Source of the DNA: Gonapodya sp. JEL0774
Taxonomy: Eukaryota > Monoblepharomycota > Monoblepharidomycetes > Monoblepharidales > Gonapodyaceae
Length of the DNA stretch: 64,000 nucleotides
Assembly (NCBI GenBank): GCA_027604505.1
Contig: JADIIX010000111.1
Location: 1 to 64,000, forward strand
Reading direction: 5' to 3'
Shown here piece after piece: positions 11,203 to 24,070 of this stretch. Below the pieces are notes generated by a model. The model was not told the DNA's origin and ran no database searches. It was given only the letters and a program-made list of their open reading frames with translations. Each line of letters begins with the position of its first letter. The first letter of the stretch is position 1. The position numbers were made by a program, and so were the translations under genes.

Positions 11203-13058
11203 TCACCGAACATAATTTCCTGGGAAGCTTCCAGTCCTGCCTCCTATCCGCCCCGTCCACCAATCATTCACGTCGGAAGTCCTCTCTACAATTTCGATCT
11301 CGTCGTCCTTTTGAAAACTCAGGTCGCCCGGCTGCTGCGCTTCAAAGTCGTACAGTGCGATCACAAACGATTTAGACACGCCACGACCAGGAGGTAAAGG
11401 AGGTGCCGCCGCCATTGGTGCGATTCCCGGCGCGGGGAACAGTTTGGCGGAAGAATAAGGTTGAGCCGGCGCACCTCCCATCCCAGTATCCACCGAAGCA
11501 CTGTTTGTGCGGGAATAAGAGGGTACAGCGGCAGAGGTTATGGAGTTGTTCCTGCTCAAGCTCGCTGGAGGGGGGCCACCATATCCTCCTGAAGCGGGCG
11601 ACACTGGATCATCGTCATCGTCGTCTCCGTGTCCCACATGCTCGTCCTTGACAAGTCTCCACTGTCCCTTGAGCACCGTGAGTGTCTCAATGACTTGGTC
11701 TACATAGGGCTTTCGGGCCTGGTACCCCCCGATGGGTGTAGAAGATTGGTCGACACTTTGAGCCAAATGTTCGAATACGTCGGCGAGTGTGCGGTACACT
11801 TTTATCTGCACGGCGTAGAGGGTCTGAAAACAAGGGTCCACGAAGCCAACGCGGAGCTCCAAAAAGATGGGAAGCTCGGTCTTGAGCAGCTCTGTAATCC
11901 GGGAACACTCGTCCGACGCCTGCTGGAAATCCTGCTGAGCACCAACGAGTCTCTTTTCGTCCGCCGGCGTGCGGTCGCGTTTCTCCTGGAGTTTGCGAAC
12001 GATTTCTCTGTTGCGGTCGTAGTCGAGGAGTTTGTGGCCACGTTTTTTGATGTACTTTTTGACAGAGTCAGTGAGTTCGAGGAATTCTTTACACGGTTGA
12101 ATGACACGGCGGTCGATTAGTTCCTGCGGGTAAACGTCACACGGGGAGTCATGAGCCCTTCAATCGTCAACACACTAGAACATCTGCAATGGTGCCAAGC
12201 TAAGGAGACGAAACACATGACGAGAGTAGTGGAGGTTGCCTTTGACAGTGGATGGGCGAGCTCGTCTGCTCCTGCTGTACCATGGCTCATCACCGCGTTA
12301 CAACCCGCACTTCCAATCATCTAGCGTTTCTGCTAATCCTTCGTAAACCCAAAATTTTCTCAACCGCTAACTTACGAGGTCCGGCATAAGCTCTTCTTTG
12401 GCTCTCTTCATCCCCTCTGCGAAATCTGCGACCAACCTGAGCGACTGCTCCGGTGTAGGCCCAACTTCACGGGGACCCCCTCCACGACGTGAAATTGTGA
12501 TGTTGGAATCCGCACCAGACCCTGGGCCGGGCGTGTAACCAGTAATTGGTTGATAAACCTGCGATTTCGGAGTAAATGGGTGAGAAGAAATATCTGAACA
12601 TCGCCAGGCGTGGAAACACGTCATTCGAAACGCGATTCCATGATAATCATCCCGAATTTCTTCAGGCGATCAACTAAATTCGTCAGTGAGATCGCTATGA
12701 TGCCTATTGAGTATTATCGACTGATAGTTCACCAATGATCCAAAACGTATCCCATTGTCCCTCTACCCACGGAACTCGATGACAAAATAATCCCTCTGGC
12801 TCCGGTCACGATAGAAAAGAATCCACTCACCTCATGTAGAAGCTCCGCCATCTTCTCTTGACTCTGCAGACTCCCCGCGAGCGCATCCTTGAACTGCTTC
12901 GCGAACACATGCAACCGTGAAGCAGCAGCTTCAATCTCCTTGAATCGTTCCTCGAGAGCGCCATACTCCGGGTCCGTGGTGACCTGTGCCGTTCCAGACC
13001 GCGTCGAAAGCTGTTGGGGGAATCTGGCAACTGCTTTCTGAACTCCTTTCATCGACAT
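11203..13058 (-). CDS. N-BAR and SH3 domain protein (Rvs167/Hob1-like)
   Basis: This is a membrane-curvature protein that acts with cortical actin during endocytosis. The start at 13058 reads MSMKGVQKAVARFPQQ, the amphipathic N-terminus of fungal amphiphysins. It is followed by DPEYGALEERFKEIEAAASR of the BAR domain. Exon 1 ends at 12831. A middle exon inside 12624-12367 reads PTPEQSLRLVADFAEGMKRA. The exon from about 12130 continues the BAR coiled coil and then a Gly/Pro/Ser linker containing an acidic run of Asp residues. The C-terminal SH3 domain runs FVIALYDFEAQQPGDLSFQK, then NDWWTGRIGGRTGSFPGNYV, with the ALYDF, WW and PGNYV motifs intact. The stop (TGA) directly follows NYVR. Interaction with proline-rich actin regulators is inferred from the SH3 domain. 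Confidence 0.88.
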
Positions 13059-13619
13059 AAGTTCCGGCTGTTTCCTTGTGTTAGTTCTCTAGTACGGTAC
13101 TGCGCCGGCGATTAGATCACAGGAAGCGTGGTTTGTTGCCCCGTACTCGCTCTTTACAATGTAAAGGAAGAGGAGGAGAGTTTCAATTGCTGTTTCCAAC
13201 ACGGCTGATCGTTTGCTGAGTTCTTCACATCAGCTATTTTCTTGCATTCACATCGATTGTTCATCTGCCGATTCCGCGTTTAGCATGGTATAATTTGATA
13301 ATGACACGGTTATGTTCATTCCATCACGAGTCCGCATTCCAGGTTGAGATACGGAACAATAATGAATGACACCCCGTCTGTTATTGTTATGCTGGACAAT
13401 ATACACGCAAGTTCGTTGTGAGCAAGCGGCGATACATAGCGCCTGGGACTACGTGCAGTTTTTTGCCGCAAGTTTTCTGATAGTCAATGAGGAAATTTTA
13501 CCCGCCACATCAACGGCTGAACATCACGGGTCTGCCCGAAAACCTGCCCCCCACATCGTAAGTACACGTTGCTTTTTATAACGCTCTGTCCTTTGATTCG
13601 GACAAGAGAACGCTCCACA
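13059..13619. promoter_or_regulatory. Divergent intergenic region, BAR/SH3 and P450
   Basis: This 561 bp separates two start codons that face away from each other. A short plus-strand frame at 13366-13581 has a hydrophobic start but no link in phase to the P450, whose own membrane anchor begins at 13620. No convincing regulatory motif was seen. Confidence 0.35.
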
Positions 13620-16520
13620 ATGATCACTGCGCTTATTCTCCTGCTTTTTATCGCAGTCGCGGGTTATACATACCTTTCAATCAAGGTGAACGGGGGCTCT
13701 TGGAAGTTGATGAACTTTTCCACACTGACTCTTCAATGGTCTCATGCAAAGTACCGTGGAAGAGCTATTTTCACGAAACCATACATCGATGGAGTTCCTC
13801 TTGCTGCCACACGGGACGGCTTGCCTCCATCCTTTCCACTCGGTCATAGTGAGTCCCGTATTGTCATCAGGGACGCCGGTCCTCATGTTTTTCGTAGCAT
13901 GACGAGACTCTTCCGTTACAGTACGTAATAGTAGAAAGTGGCAGGCCACTAGGCTAGATGGTTTGAAGCAATGGCAACAAGATGGGAGTCTCCCAGAAGT
14001 TTGGCAGGTACACGCCCCTTGATAACGCTCGCAATACTGACTGTAATTGCTCAATCTTTTCTTTTCCCTCCTAGGCGACAATGCCAGGACTAAATATTAT
14101 AGGTACCCTTAACGTTGCTGACTTGGAACACATACTGAGGGGTAGGGCATCTGATCTTCATGTTTTCCGAACAATGGTCAATTTTTAACATCATGTCCAA
14201 ATGCCATTACGCAGACCCGTACACCTATGTTAAAGGCCCTAGCTTCCAGCGCATCTTTGGAGTTCTTCTTGGTGATGGCAGTGCGTGTTACTGGAGCTGC
14301 GTTCCTGCGTCTTCTCCTCCCGAGCTCACATATTCAATGTTCTCCCAATATATTTACCAAGTATTTAACTCTGATGGAGATCATTGGAAAGTACAGAGAA
14401 AGACTGCGAGCAACATCTTTAAGTGAGTGGTGCCCTTTGTAAGCCTATCAGTTATCTCCCAATGTAGCTAAAGGATTCTTCTCTTCTTCCCAAAACTTCT
14501 CATTCAGCGTCAAGAACTTCCGTGATGTCTACGCTGAGTGGGTGACTCTCTCTGTATGGTGTGAACTTGATCGATTTGTGCCTAACGAACGCTGGGCGCA
14601 TCATGTCCCCGAAACTAGTGTTTTCATTGAGGAATCGCATCTTTTGGCATCCCACCTCCGCGCTGCCGCGAAAGGCAATGCAGTTATTGATTTGCAGGTA
14701 GTTTGCGGATTTGTGTTCTTTTCGTTGCACTCTCATGTCATGACCTCGGAACCTTTGCCCAGGACTTGTTCCTCCGGTCTACTCTGGATTCCTTCGGGCG
14801 CATCGCGCTTTCTACATCGTTTGGATGCATGAAAATGGAAAACGCGAGGTACACTATTTGAGTGAATTGTGTTGTGAATGGTGGTTGAATGGCACCGCCC
14901 CCGCTCCGGGCACCTCTCACAAGAATCGAGAAGGGCCGTTATATGCTCAAGGATATGCCTTTTATGGAGGCCTTTGACAGTATGAACAATCTCATTACGA
15001 GACGGGGGTGAGTTTTTTTCTCGCGGTCCTCTAGAATGTTACGACATGCGTTTACATATCTTCTACCCGCACGAACCTGGCCAGTCCCAACCCCTTTTGG
15101 AGGATCACGGAACTTCTTGATGGGACCACGAGCCGTATGAAGCGATATATGGAAATACTGGAAGGCACAGCTCACAAGGTGATCAAGGAGAAGCAAGATA
15201 AGGTCGCACAGGGCAAGGCCCCAACCGGTCTCAAATGTGATGTGAGTCTGGACTACCAAGATTGCATTGGTAGTTGCACTCTCTTTCTGAAGTGTATTTT
15301 TTTTTGGTTTCATATTTTGTGTACTGCCAGCTTCTCGATCTGTTTATGCAGACGACAAACGACGATGGGAGCGAACTTACGCTGAAGCAACTTCGAGATG
15401 TTCTATTGAATTTCATGATCGGTGGGATTGCTGGAGCGCTTAGTTTTGCGATGTGTCGACCTCACGTGGTCAATCTCTTGCAGCCGGAAGAGACACAACA
15501 GCACAGGTAATCGCGCGATCTTCATTTGCACGCGAGACGCTTAACATCGTCTTGTTTGTCGCCAACAGACATTGTCTTGGGTGTTTTGGCGACTATCTCA
15601 GAACCCGTCTGTCGAGAAGAAGACTCGCGAAGAAATACTCCGAGTGGTGGGCAAAGGGGAGCCGTCTTATGACGCCATGAAGTCCCTCGTCTACACACAC
15701 GCTGTATTCAACGAGACTCTGAGGTGAGTTTACGCTGTTCTGTTGTTGACGTGTGTACAACTGTCACCGAGAGCACGAACAATCACAGACTCCATGCAAA
15801 CGTGCCCTCAAATCGCAAGGAAGTTACAAGGGACGATATCTTACCCGGCACCAAGACGCCTGTCAGGAAAGGTGACATTATGACATTCCATGTAAGTGTT
15901 TGATTCATTGGGGGTGATGTTCCGAAACTGACGTAAGTTCCATTTTTCATAGCCTTTCGTGATGGGATACTCCACTAAGATTTGGGGCGAGGACGCAAAC
16001 GAGTTCAAACCTGAGCGGTGGATTAATGAAGACGGCTCCCTCCGCAAGGAAAATCAGTTCAAGTGGCCTGTGTGTGAGTTGAGTTGGGAGGGCGCTCATG
16101 GTACATCCTTTAGTGAATATTCTTCGACTAATTCGTCACGTTAAAACGCGTCGCAACAGTCAATGCGGGCCCCAGGGTGTGCCTCGGGATGAATATGGCA
16201 ACCCAAGAAGCGGTGGTGTTCATGGTGGCGCTGCTACGTGAGGTGGGAACTGGTTCGAAGGTTGTTGCTATCTTCACTTCGGGACACATACATTTCTTTT
16301 CAACGTCCCAGTTCCACCTCGAATTAGTCAATGAGGACGATCCCAAGCACTGGGCAGATTACGAACAAAAGCAAGGCAGACGTGAGTCTTGTTTTTGTTA
16401 CGTTACATGTTTGGTATATTTGCAAATGTTAAAATTTCATCAACACATTTCCTAGACGGCCTTGCTCTCACGCTCGTGATGCGAGAAGGCGTGGAGTTTA
16501 GAGTACATCCGCCGGAATAA
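13620..16520 (+). CDS. Cytochrome P450, CYP86/CYP4-like monooxygenase
   Basis: This is a heme-thiolate monooxygenase, probably anchored in the ER. The protein starts MITALILLLFIAVAGYTYLS, a single N-terminal membrane anchor. Following exons read NIIGTLNVADLEHILR, IFNSDGDHWKVQRKTASNIF, ITELLDGTTSRMKRYMEIL and the I-helix oxygen-binding motif AGRDTTAQ. They continue with TLSWVFWRLSQNP, the K-helix ETLR, the PERW motif, and the heme loop FNAGPRVCLG with its cysteine ligand. The end reads GVEFRVHPPE-stop. About eleven introns are needed. The heme-loop pattern resembles the CYP86/CYP704/CYP94 group, often fatty-acid omega-hydroxylases; the substrate here is inference. The gene ends 60 bp from the convergent zinc-finger gene. 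Confidence 0.9.
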
Positions 16521-16580
16521 AATTGTACCGTAATGCATGATGGCTTTCGATTGCCGAATTCAGTTTTAATCGTCGTTGCT

Positions 16581-17752
16581 TTACACCTCGGCGGCGTGTC
16601 CCAGTTGGTCCATGACACGGGCGATGGACGGGACAGGATTTTTGTGTTGATAATGTCCCCTGATGTGGACTTTGGCGTTATCTTTCCGTGAAAACCAGAT
16701 CCCTGTGATAAAATGTGCGAGAGCGCGCCGGTGTGAATGCCATGAGTCTCACGTTACGACGGTGCAGTACACGAACCACACAGTGGACATCCGTACGGTT
16801 TCGCTCCCGTGTGCATCCGCAAGTGTCGCTCCAAATGCGCTATGTGGGAATGATGTAAGGAAGGGCCATAAGAACTTGATGAAGCCATATGATCTGCATA
16901 GCATAGATCTTTGGATCACACACCTGGTGTTGGGAATCGTTGTGCGCAGCTCTCCCATGTGCATTCGTAGTTCCACTCTGAACGCTTACGGCTACGTCTG
17001 CCAGTACGTGTTTGGGAATCAGATTGGTCGTGGGAAGTGTGGCTGTGCCCAGAAATTCAGTACGCAAAACAAGACGCAAGGAGAAATTCAGGTGGTTGTT
17101 TTCTCATCAGGGCAAAAAGTAAAAGTGCTTACGCTGAATCTGTGCGAGCCCGCTTCTCGGCGATTTTCCGAACACGGTGACCAGAATGTCGGGAGAACCT
17201 TGGGGTCATCGTCACAGGGTCCATATCAACTTTGCTCCACGCTGCCGTGGTCACCTGCCCTGAGAGTGTTCCCGAACTCCCTTCAGAAGATTCGCTCGCC
17301 GCATATGACGCCACTGGACTGCACTGCCGTTCCGTCCCATCCGCCACCAGGTAGGCGGTATCAGGAGAGCCCAGTGAAGGTGGCCTCGATATCGACTGTC
17401 GATCAGAGTATCGTGGAGAGGGAGGGCTTGACGATTTTCTTGGAAGAGAATATGACCGTTCCTGTGGATGGGGTGCTGAGGCAAGGGTCTCCGGCACACC
17501 GGTCCCGCCGATGTGCGAATGCGCTGGCATAGAATTCCTGTCATCAACAGCGATCCGCCCTTCTGATTGCCATTCGGATGCCTGGTAATAATCTCCATGC
17601 TGGTATGGGCTTGACGCGCGACTAGTACTGAACTCGTTTCCGAGACAAGGCAGACCCTGAGAATTGTGGGGTCGGTGCAGGTTCTGGGAGAGAGCGGGCG
17701 CGCTCCCAAAGGAAAGAAGGCCCAGCGAGTGGAGCGACGGCAGAACTTGCAT
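16581..17752 (-). CDS. C2H2 zinc-finger transcription factor
   Basis: This is a putative DNA-binding regulator with two adjacent C2H2 fingers at its C-terminus. The large 5' exon (from about 17752, down to about 17132) encodes a Ser/Pro-rich, disordered region ending RARTDSA. Later exons join in phase to give finger 1, YECTWESCAQRFPTP then AHLERHLRMHTGAKP (C-X4-C-X12-H-X3-H). Finger 2 is CPLCGIWFSRKDNAKVHIRG with the final His (C-X2-C-X12-H-X3-H), and the linker TGAKPYG is canonical. The protein ends GHAAEV-stop. The ATG at 17752 is in frame, but a good acceptor just before 17809 would add IPLTTLKTAGAKETLKQ, so an upstream first exon is likely and was not found. Targets are unknown. Confidence 0.75.
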
Positions 17753-17829
17753 TTGCTTCAAAGTCTCTTTGGCTCCGGCAGTTTTTAGTGTTGTCAGGGG
17801 TATCTGAAAGGCAAACCCTCACCCCCGCA

Positions 17830-19060
17830 TATCCCTCAGGGCTGCCAGTGGCTCTCCTAAACTACAATCCCCCGCTCAGGTTGACTGTTAAAACCTACTG
17901 ACACAAGCGAACTACTTATCGGATTGTGCGAATAATCGATACATTCATTTACTGGGCCTTGCCAAAGCTCTGTTGGTGCTGCAAGCTCCGGGCCGCCCGT
18001 TTTATTGACTGAGATCATTCGAAGTGTACCATCAGATTTGACTTCTTGTTGGTGTCCAATTGTCTGACTCTTTTGTGTACTCGTGTATACCTTGTAATAA
18101 AATCGAAGAAATGATCTCCGACCCCGCAGTCAGTGGGCCCGAGGATAAAAAGCCCGAACTTTGAGCGGTTGAAAGGCACAAATTGCACATACGTAAAGTA
18201 TAAAATCTCCCGGGACTCCTTCACTCATTAGACTGTCTGCATGTTGGATCAGTGTTGAATCTCTAGGACTGTTTGGGGACCCACTCCCTCGGCAACATGA
18301 ACTGCCGGTCCCAGATTATTTTGAGACCACCCGCGTGGAAAAGAGCCAAGGCACATACAAGCATGCAGAGGTAAATGTTCTTTGTTCGTGCGAGTCTGTA
18401 AGATGAAATCATTGAATCCAGGCCCAAGGTCAGTTCTTCGTGTTCTGTGTGAATATTATCAAATTTTCTCAATCAGGGGATCAGGGGAAGAGAAGACATA
18501 GAGACCCGTGGCAGCTCATGCGAAGACAGCATAAAAGCAAGGCGAAATGTTTTGGGGAACTCTCACTCTGCCGGTACGTCGTGATGCCTTTTGCGGGCAT
18601 TTGGTGCTGTACTTGGGATCAGTTTCGTGCGCTTGTTATCATTTGGACAAAGATCATTATAAAGCATTGAAGTCGTTCATGGCAGATATCTGTCCAAATG
18701 TCACAATCTTTTGCTGGCGGGGAAAGGGCCGCCCAGTCACCATGCAGAGTGGATGTTTCGCCCACTCCCCGATCACTATGTATAAATTAATTCCTGCTGC
18801 ACACATTAAACGGCCAGCGACATGTGTCCCGATTGAAGAGCTGGTGTTCCGATTGACTGACAATCGAGAAGAGCCAAAACAATAGGCGGCCAATAATTTC
18901 ATCAATAAGTGTACTTAAGAAACGGCTTACGGATTATCCCCAAGTCTCAACGAAATGAAATGTAATCGTGACGTGGACAATTCGTTGATCAGACTCGGCG
19001 GGGCGGCAAAACGGGCTGGACCGCGTCGACGTCAGAAGTATCGCTACCACATCACAACCG
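17830..19060. other. Gene-poor stretch with one doubtful ORF
   Basis: No gene with recognisable domains was found in this 1.2 kb. The longest uninterrupted plus-strand frame is at 18547-18885 (112 codons, ending REEPKQ-stop); it has no motif I recognise and its cysteine-rich start looks like chance translation. The missing 5' exon of the C2H2 gene should lie near the left side. The promoter of the DDHD gene should lie near the right side. Confidence 0.35.
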
Positions 19061-19066
19061 TCAGAA

Positions 19067-22000
19067 ATGGAACTTCAGCCTTCTTCAAAACAAGGCTCGA
19101 GCGACTCCGTAGATCAAGTCCCGTCTGCTCCAGCTGTGGCGCCTGCAGCTCCAAAACCTGGCTGGCTGGCTTCGTTCTGGGCATCGTCTTCCCCACAAGC
19201 AGCACCTGCCCCACCGGCTCGTTCTAAGACCCCGACCGAAACTCCGCCGGCACTACCCTCCCGACGCTCAAAATCTATGCCAGGGTCGGGAGCTGACGTG
19301 AAACCCTTTCTCGGTTTTGCGGCTGCGAACACGGTGCCAGCTGAAGGGGAGCCTGCGGACACCGTATCGCGGAGTCGCTCGACAAATAAGGAGGGACATT
19401 CATCTTCGTATGATTACGCACAGAGCTTTGCTGGAGATGGGGTGAGAGCAGATCCACCAGAGTTGACTATCCGCGTAAGTATGTTTCAGGGAACACACCA
19501 ACTACCACCGACGGAGAGTGAATGAATTTCCTTGCCACATCGATGCCGATCGCGCTTGATGCTTAATGGTCAGCGCCATTGCGTGTGTAAGGATGGTCAC
19601 TGTGCCGTGTCACGCTGACTATGCAAATCCCATGGTCAATGAATGCACTTCCCTCACTTCCCTGCACGATCCATCACATAGTGGTTCCACGCAACGGATG
19701 TTCCTCTCCGTGACGATTCACCTTTCAAACTCCTCTCTGCGAACCCGCCCGCAGCCCGTGTCGAACCCCAACAGTGGCTTTCCTTCTCTGCTCGAGACAA
19801 CCGAGAAATAGAAGCCCGTTACCAGGAATGGCTGGCTCATGGTGGACGCGAGGCTGAGGAACGTCGCGGAAGGAAGCGCGAGCGCGAAAGGGAACAGGAG
19901 AGCGCAAGAGAAAAAGCCAAAGAAGAGGCGAGCCTGTCCCAGCAGAGCAGTGAAGTCGAGCTTCAAGGGCTGGAGGCTCTTTCTCAAGGAGCGGGTGTGG
20001 ATTCACTCGAAACTGAGAAAATTGAGAGCTCCGGAAGGTTTAAAGTGTCTGTGGGCGAGGATTTGCTTTTTGAGGTTGACTTGGAGCTCCGAGAAATGAC
20101 ACCAGTATACGTGAGTGGTCCCGACTACCTTCGTACGTCAATATGATAGCGCTAAACAATTCATGTCTGCAATCTTTTGTGTACAATGATCCTCGGGGTG
20201 GCATATTGATGGCGGCGGACTTGTGCGTGCCCGTGCTTGCACAATATTCCGAGACACCATAGTGGTGAGCTTCAGCATCTCGATGTCTTTCTCGCAGCAT
20301 GAAATCCAATTGACCCTCCTGTTTTCGGCAAAACGTCAGGCCAGGTCCCGTCTACGAGATCCGCCGTGGCTCTTGGTTTTACCAGAGCTCGAACAAGTTA
20401 TTGCCTTGTGACGACAATATGGCGAAGCAACTGGAAGATGGATGTGAGTCAAGGGACCAAGTTCGGGTGGTGATTGAGTTTTGGGTCAGGGGACACTCGA
20501 CCTATCTTGCCTCACTGGATTCTGCCTTTAAGTCTGGAAATTGAAACCCTGGCTTGATTTCCCTACTGTTGGCAACATCAAACCTACTTCACCGAATCCC
20601 ACACCCACTCCTTCACCTTCGCCCTCACCTAAACCTCCAAACGATCCTCTCCCGAACCCCGTGCGGTCCTATTCACAGTCTCCTGCAAGACCTTCCGCGC
20701 CACCACTCACCGCACCGGCGCGAGCACACATTGCGAGTCAGCATGGAGCGCAGAGTCAGACTTCGCTCACGTCTACGGTGGCCCACGCATCTGTGAGGAC
20801 CTTACAGGAGGGTGAAGATCCTCTGGCGACACCCGAGGTCGCCTACACTCACGCCACGTCTCATTTGGCTGTGTCAGCATCTATTTTGGCTCGGAGGGGC
20901 TCCATTCCTCGAAGGTCGTCTCTCTCGAGTGCTACATTAGAGCGGGTGTCAACATCCCCGGGTACTTCCTCGTCTCCACTTTCGTCGATGCCTGGTGAGG
21001 CAGCCTCAAACCCTCCTTCGTCTCCACCCCCCGTCGCGATGCAGCCTTCTAAGCCTATTGATTGGAACAAGAAATGGCGATTGTTTCCTCCACATCAGGG
21101 CAATTACGCCGTGTTTGTCGGCCAAACTCGGGCACTTGTCATGGCCGATTCCGCTGTGGTATCAGCTCTTGTATCGGCTCTCGTCGCAGTGGCCCGAGAT
21201 CCCTCATCGGTTTCTGTCGCGGGTGTGCAGCCGGTCGTGCGCGGGTACGACGAGGCTGCGAGGCAAATCAAAGGGTTTAAGGAGAAGGAGGTAGCACCAA
21301 AGCCTGTTCCGGACGGTGCAGGGGCATCCGCCCCAGTGTCGGGAGATGCGAAAGAGGATGCCGCCAACATGGAGGAGAAGGACTATACTGACGATGAATT
21401 ACAGGAGCGCAAGGTGGATCACTTAATATTTGTCCTCCATGGAATTGGGCAAAAGATGGGCGAGGCTTCGAGCGCGGTGAATTTTGTTCACGGTGAGGTT
21501 TTGATAGTCCGTGTGGGTCTTGATTAATATCCTGACAGCCCCCTCGGTCCCTAGATTGTAATCAAATGCGTCGAGCTATCAAGAACGCGTCGAAGATTGT
21601 AAATATCGCTGCCGCAGAGCGCGATCGCGTTGCACCGAAGAAGAACGACACAACAGGATTGAACAACCGAGTTGCTGGGGACTCCTCCACCCCACAACCC
21701 ACAGACCAGAGCGCACTTGCTACATTACCTCCAGGATCCGGAGTTCAAGTTCTTCCGGTCCTTTGGCGCCCACTCGTGGATTTCGGCATCCGACGAACTG
21801 CGGGAAGCGCCAGCCTGGATGACGTATCGCTCGACTCGGTGCCCATACTTCGCTTGTTGACCAAGAACTTTGTCACGGATTTGATGCTTTATACGGAACC
21901 TCACCATCGTCGCCAGCTTATAGGTGCGGTGGTTCGGGAGCTTAAGCGAATCTATACCCTCTACCTAGCGCGCCACCCAGATCAACCGCCTCCACGAGTA

Positions 22001-23136
22001 TCCTTGGTGGGTCACTCACTGGGTAGTCAACTAGCCATGGATATTCTTGCGGGACAGCCCGAGGAAGGGGATGAACGTGCTTCTCCCCCATCATTGGAGG
22101 GGACGGACTTGAGCTCTTTGACCAAAAGTGTTCCCGCGTGGAGTGACCTGACGACGCCACCTCCGGGAGCCTTGATTGGGAGTGATGGGAAAATTGAAGT
22201 TGAGAAACTACCATTCGAAGTTGAGAACTTTTTCGGTACGTGTTGCCTTGAGAGCCTGAATCCAAAGATCATAAAGGATGAACAAATCTTTGCTCAAATG
22301 AATCATCTGTCTTTTTTTGATACACATAGCGATTGGGTCTCCTATTGGATTTTTCCTTGTTCTTAAGAACCAGAAGCTCTTCCCGAGAGTGCCCCCTAGC
22401 CAGTCCCGTCCTGATGATCCAGCTCCCGACGATTTTCGATACGTTAGGCCGAGGTGCAAGGTGATGTATAACTTATATACGCCAGCGGGTGGGTGCAGCG
22501 AAAGATATCGCGATGGCGGGTTACACTCACTCAGAAATGACATTCTCTCGCACTTGACATGATTGTCTCCGGGTCATTCTCTGTCCTCAACATTCTCGAC
22601 CCCGTTGCTTCCAACTTCACTTCTGCTCTTCGTGCGGTCGTCTCATTGGCTTGAGGACAGACATGGTTGCACACAAAGTGGAACCAACAGTGGACGAATC
22701 TCTAACAGCGAATAAACCTTTGTCCATCCCATACACCAAAGGAGGAATTCAGGGCTCTATCAATGCAGTCGCTCAGTCTTGGTCTCAGGTTCGCCAATGG
22801 AGTGCCATGATCCCAGTTCAACTCGCCTCTCTTGCAGTGAGTAGAGTGGCTGGACTGAAGACCAGTACGACTGGGGATGCCATTGGAAAGATGGAAGCTT
22901 CAACTGCCGGAAAAGGCACAGAAGGTGCTAAATTGCGGTCCGCATCAGTAGTGCCTCCCAGGACACCCAAGGACATTCTCTATCTACTGAATCCCCGGTA
23001 TGGTCGGTTGGATTTCGCACAGCAAGAAGACATGTTGCAGCCAGAGATGCTGGCGGCGCTGCAGGCACACTTCCTTTATTTCTCAGATCCAGACATTGCG
23101 AGCTTCATTTTGGGTGAACTTTACAAACCATTGTGA
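19067..23136 (+). CDS. DDHD-type intracellular phospholipase (PA-PLA1-like)
   Basis: This is a predicted phospholipase A1 acting on phosphatidic acid or related lipids at Golgi, ER or mitochondrial membranes. The N-terminal exon (19067 to about 19474) is Pro/Ser-rich. The next one (about 19760-20110) holds a charged helix rich in Arg/Glu followed by FKVSVGEDLLFEVDLELREM. The WWE-like part reads GPVYEIRRGSWFY then KLLPCDDNMAKQLEDG. The lipase core starts VDHLIFVLHGIGQKMG, then SLDDVSLDSVPILR, and the nucleophile elbow VSLVGHSLGSQLAMDI (GHSLG) near 22000-22030. Then come SPIGFFLVLKNQKLFP and CKVMYNLYTP. The C-terminus reads LYLLNPRYGRLDFAQQED and LQAHFLYFSDPDIASFIL. The DPxAYR segment of the DDHD motif could not be spliced cleanly around 22480-22660. 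An AATAAA near 23175 supports the end at 23136. Confidence 0.82.
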
Positions 23137-23365
23137 TTTCGGTTTAGTGAGAGGGCCTATCCCAGCGCGAGTCTAATAAAAGCGAATTCAGAATCTTGTA
23201 TGTATTCATGTACCAGCCAAGCAAATGTATAAAATTTGTCCATGTCTGTTTCCTCTACTTATCTGGCATGTTTGAACACGTCCTGCAGGCACAGAAAGAC
23301 CCCACCACAATATTGACCACCCACACAAAGCTACGCAGTCTTTTGGCCCGTGCTCAAGCATAAAG

Positions 23366-24070
23366 GACACCCTTCAATTCTCTTTCGATATCGAATTCAA
23401 ACTGAACGAGCTCGCTCAGGAAGGGAAGCAGTCGGGAGGAACTGTTGGAGCTGTGGATAGCTTGACAGGAGAAAGACGTGAGATGGAAGAAGGCGAGGAC
23501 ATGGAGGGAGGTGAACTTGATGCAGACTCTATGTACTCTGAGGATGCTGAAAGTGAGAGTGGCTCAGAGTTGGACTCGGACGCGGAAGGGGATGAGGATC
23601 GCGGTGAGAGTGGATCCGAATCCGAGTGGTCGGCGCGAGGAGAGCGCGAGGACGAAGAGCAGCGGGAAGCAGTTGAAGATGACGATGAGCATGACGTTGA
23701 CGATGAGCACGAGCCTGACCCTGGAAAAGGTGGGAAAGCACAAGACGGAGAGCTCGGCCTTGGCGAGTACCGGAACGTGAATAAGCATCCAAGATGGAGC
23801 AATGGCCGACGAGACGGGCAGACTGAAGCACAGGTGAGCTGCCGTGCAACTATTTTAAAGTCCTTGCCGAGAAGCGACCATCAAATGGTGTCTCATATTA
23901 TTTTATGTTCGTTCAACTGTTTTGTACTATGAAGGAGCTTCGCCAGCGGCATCGCCCACACAGGCCTTCAAACCCATCGCGATCTACTACTTCCTCGACT
24001 TTGGGCTCCCTGGAAGAAGCGAACGAGTATGGAACAGCTCAGAAAGCCGCCAAAAAGAGGGGAAATGGAG
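23366..24070 (+). CDS. Strongly acidic protein segment of unknown function
   Basis: This is an open stretch that begins just after an acceptor at 23365 with DTLQFSFDIEFKLNELAQEG. It then becomes extremely rich in Glu, Asp, Ser and Gly to about 23740 (for example DEHDVDDEHEPDPGK), and continues NVNKHPRWSNGRRDGQTEAQ. After an intron (donor about 23833), ELRQRHRPHRPSNPSRST and a Lys/Ala-rich end follow, stopping at a GTAAGT donor at 24071. No catalytic domain is visible. The 5' start is unresolved. Either this is its own gene with a start near 23269, or a splice from 23113 to 23288 joins it in phase to the DDHD gene. The 3' end is also unresolved. Confidence 0.4.

Noticed and set aside
13366-13581. 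Upstream exon of the P450
   Set aside because: The P450 has its own membrane anchor at 13620, and this frame does not join it in phase.
23400-23850. Antisense Ser-rich frames as a minus-strand gene
   Set aside because: They are the complement of the Glu/Asp-rich stretch and are explained by it.
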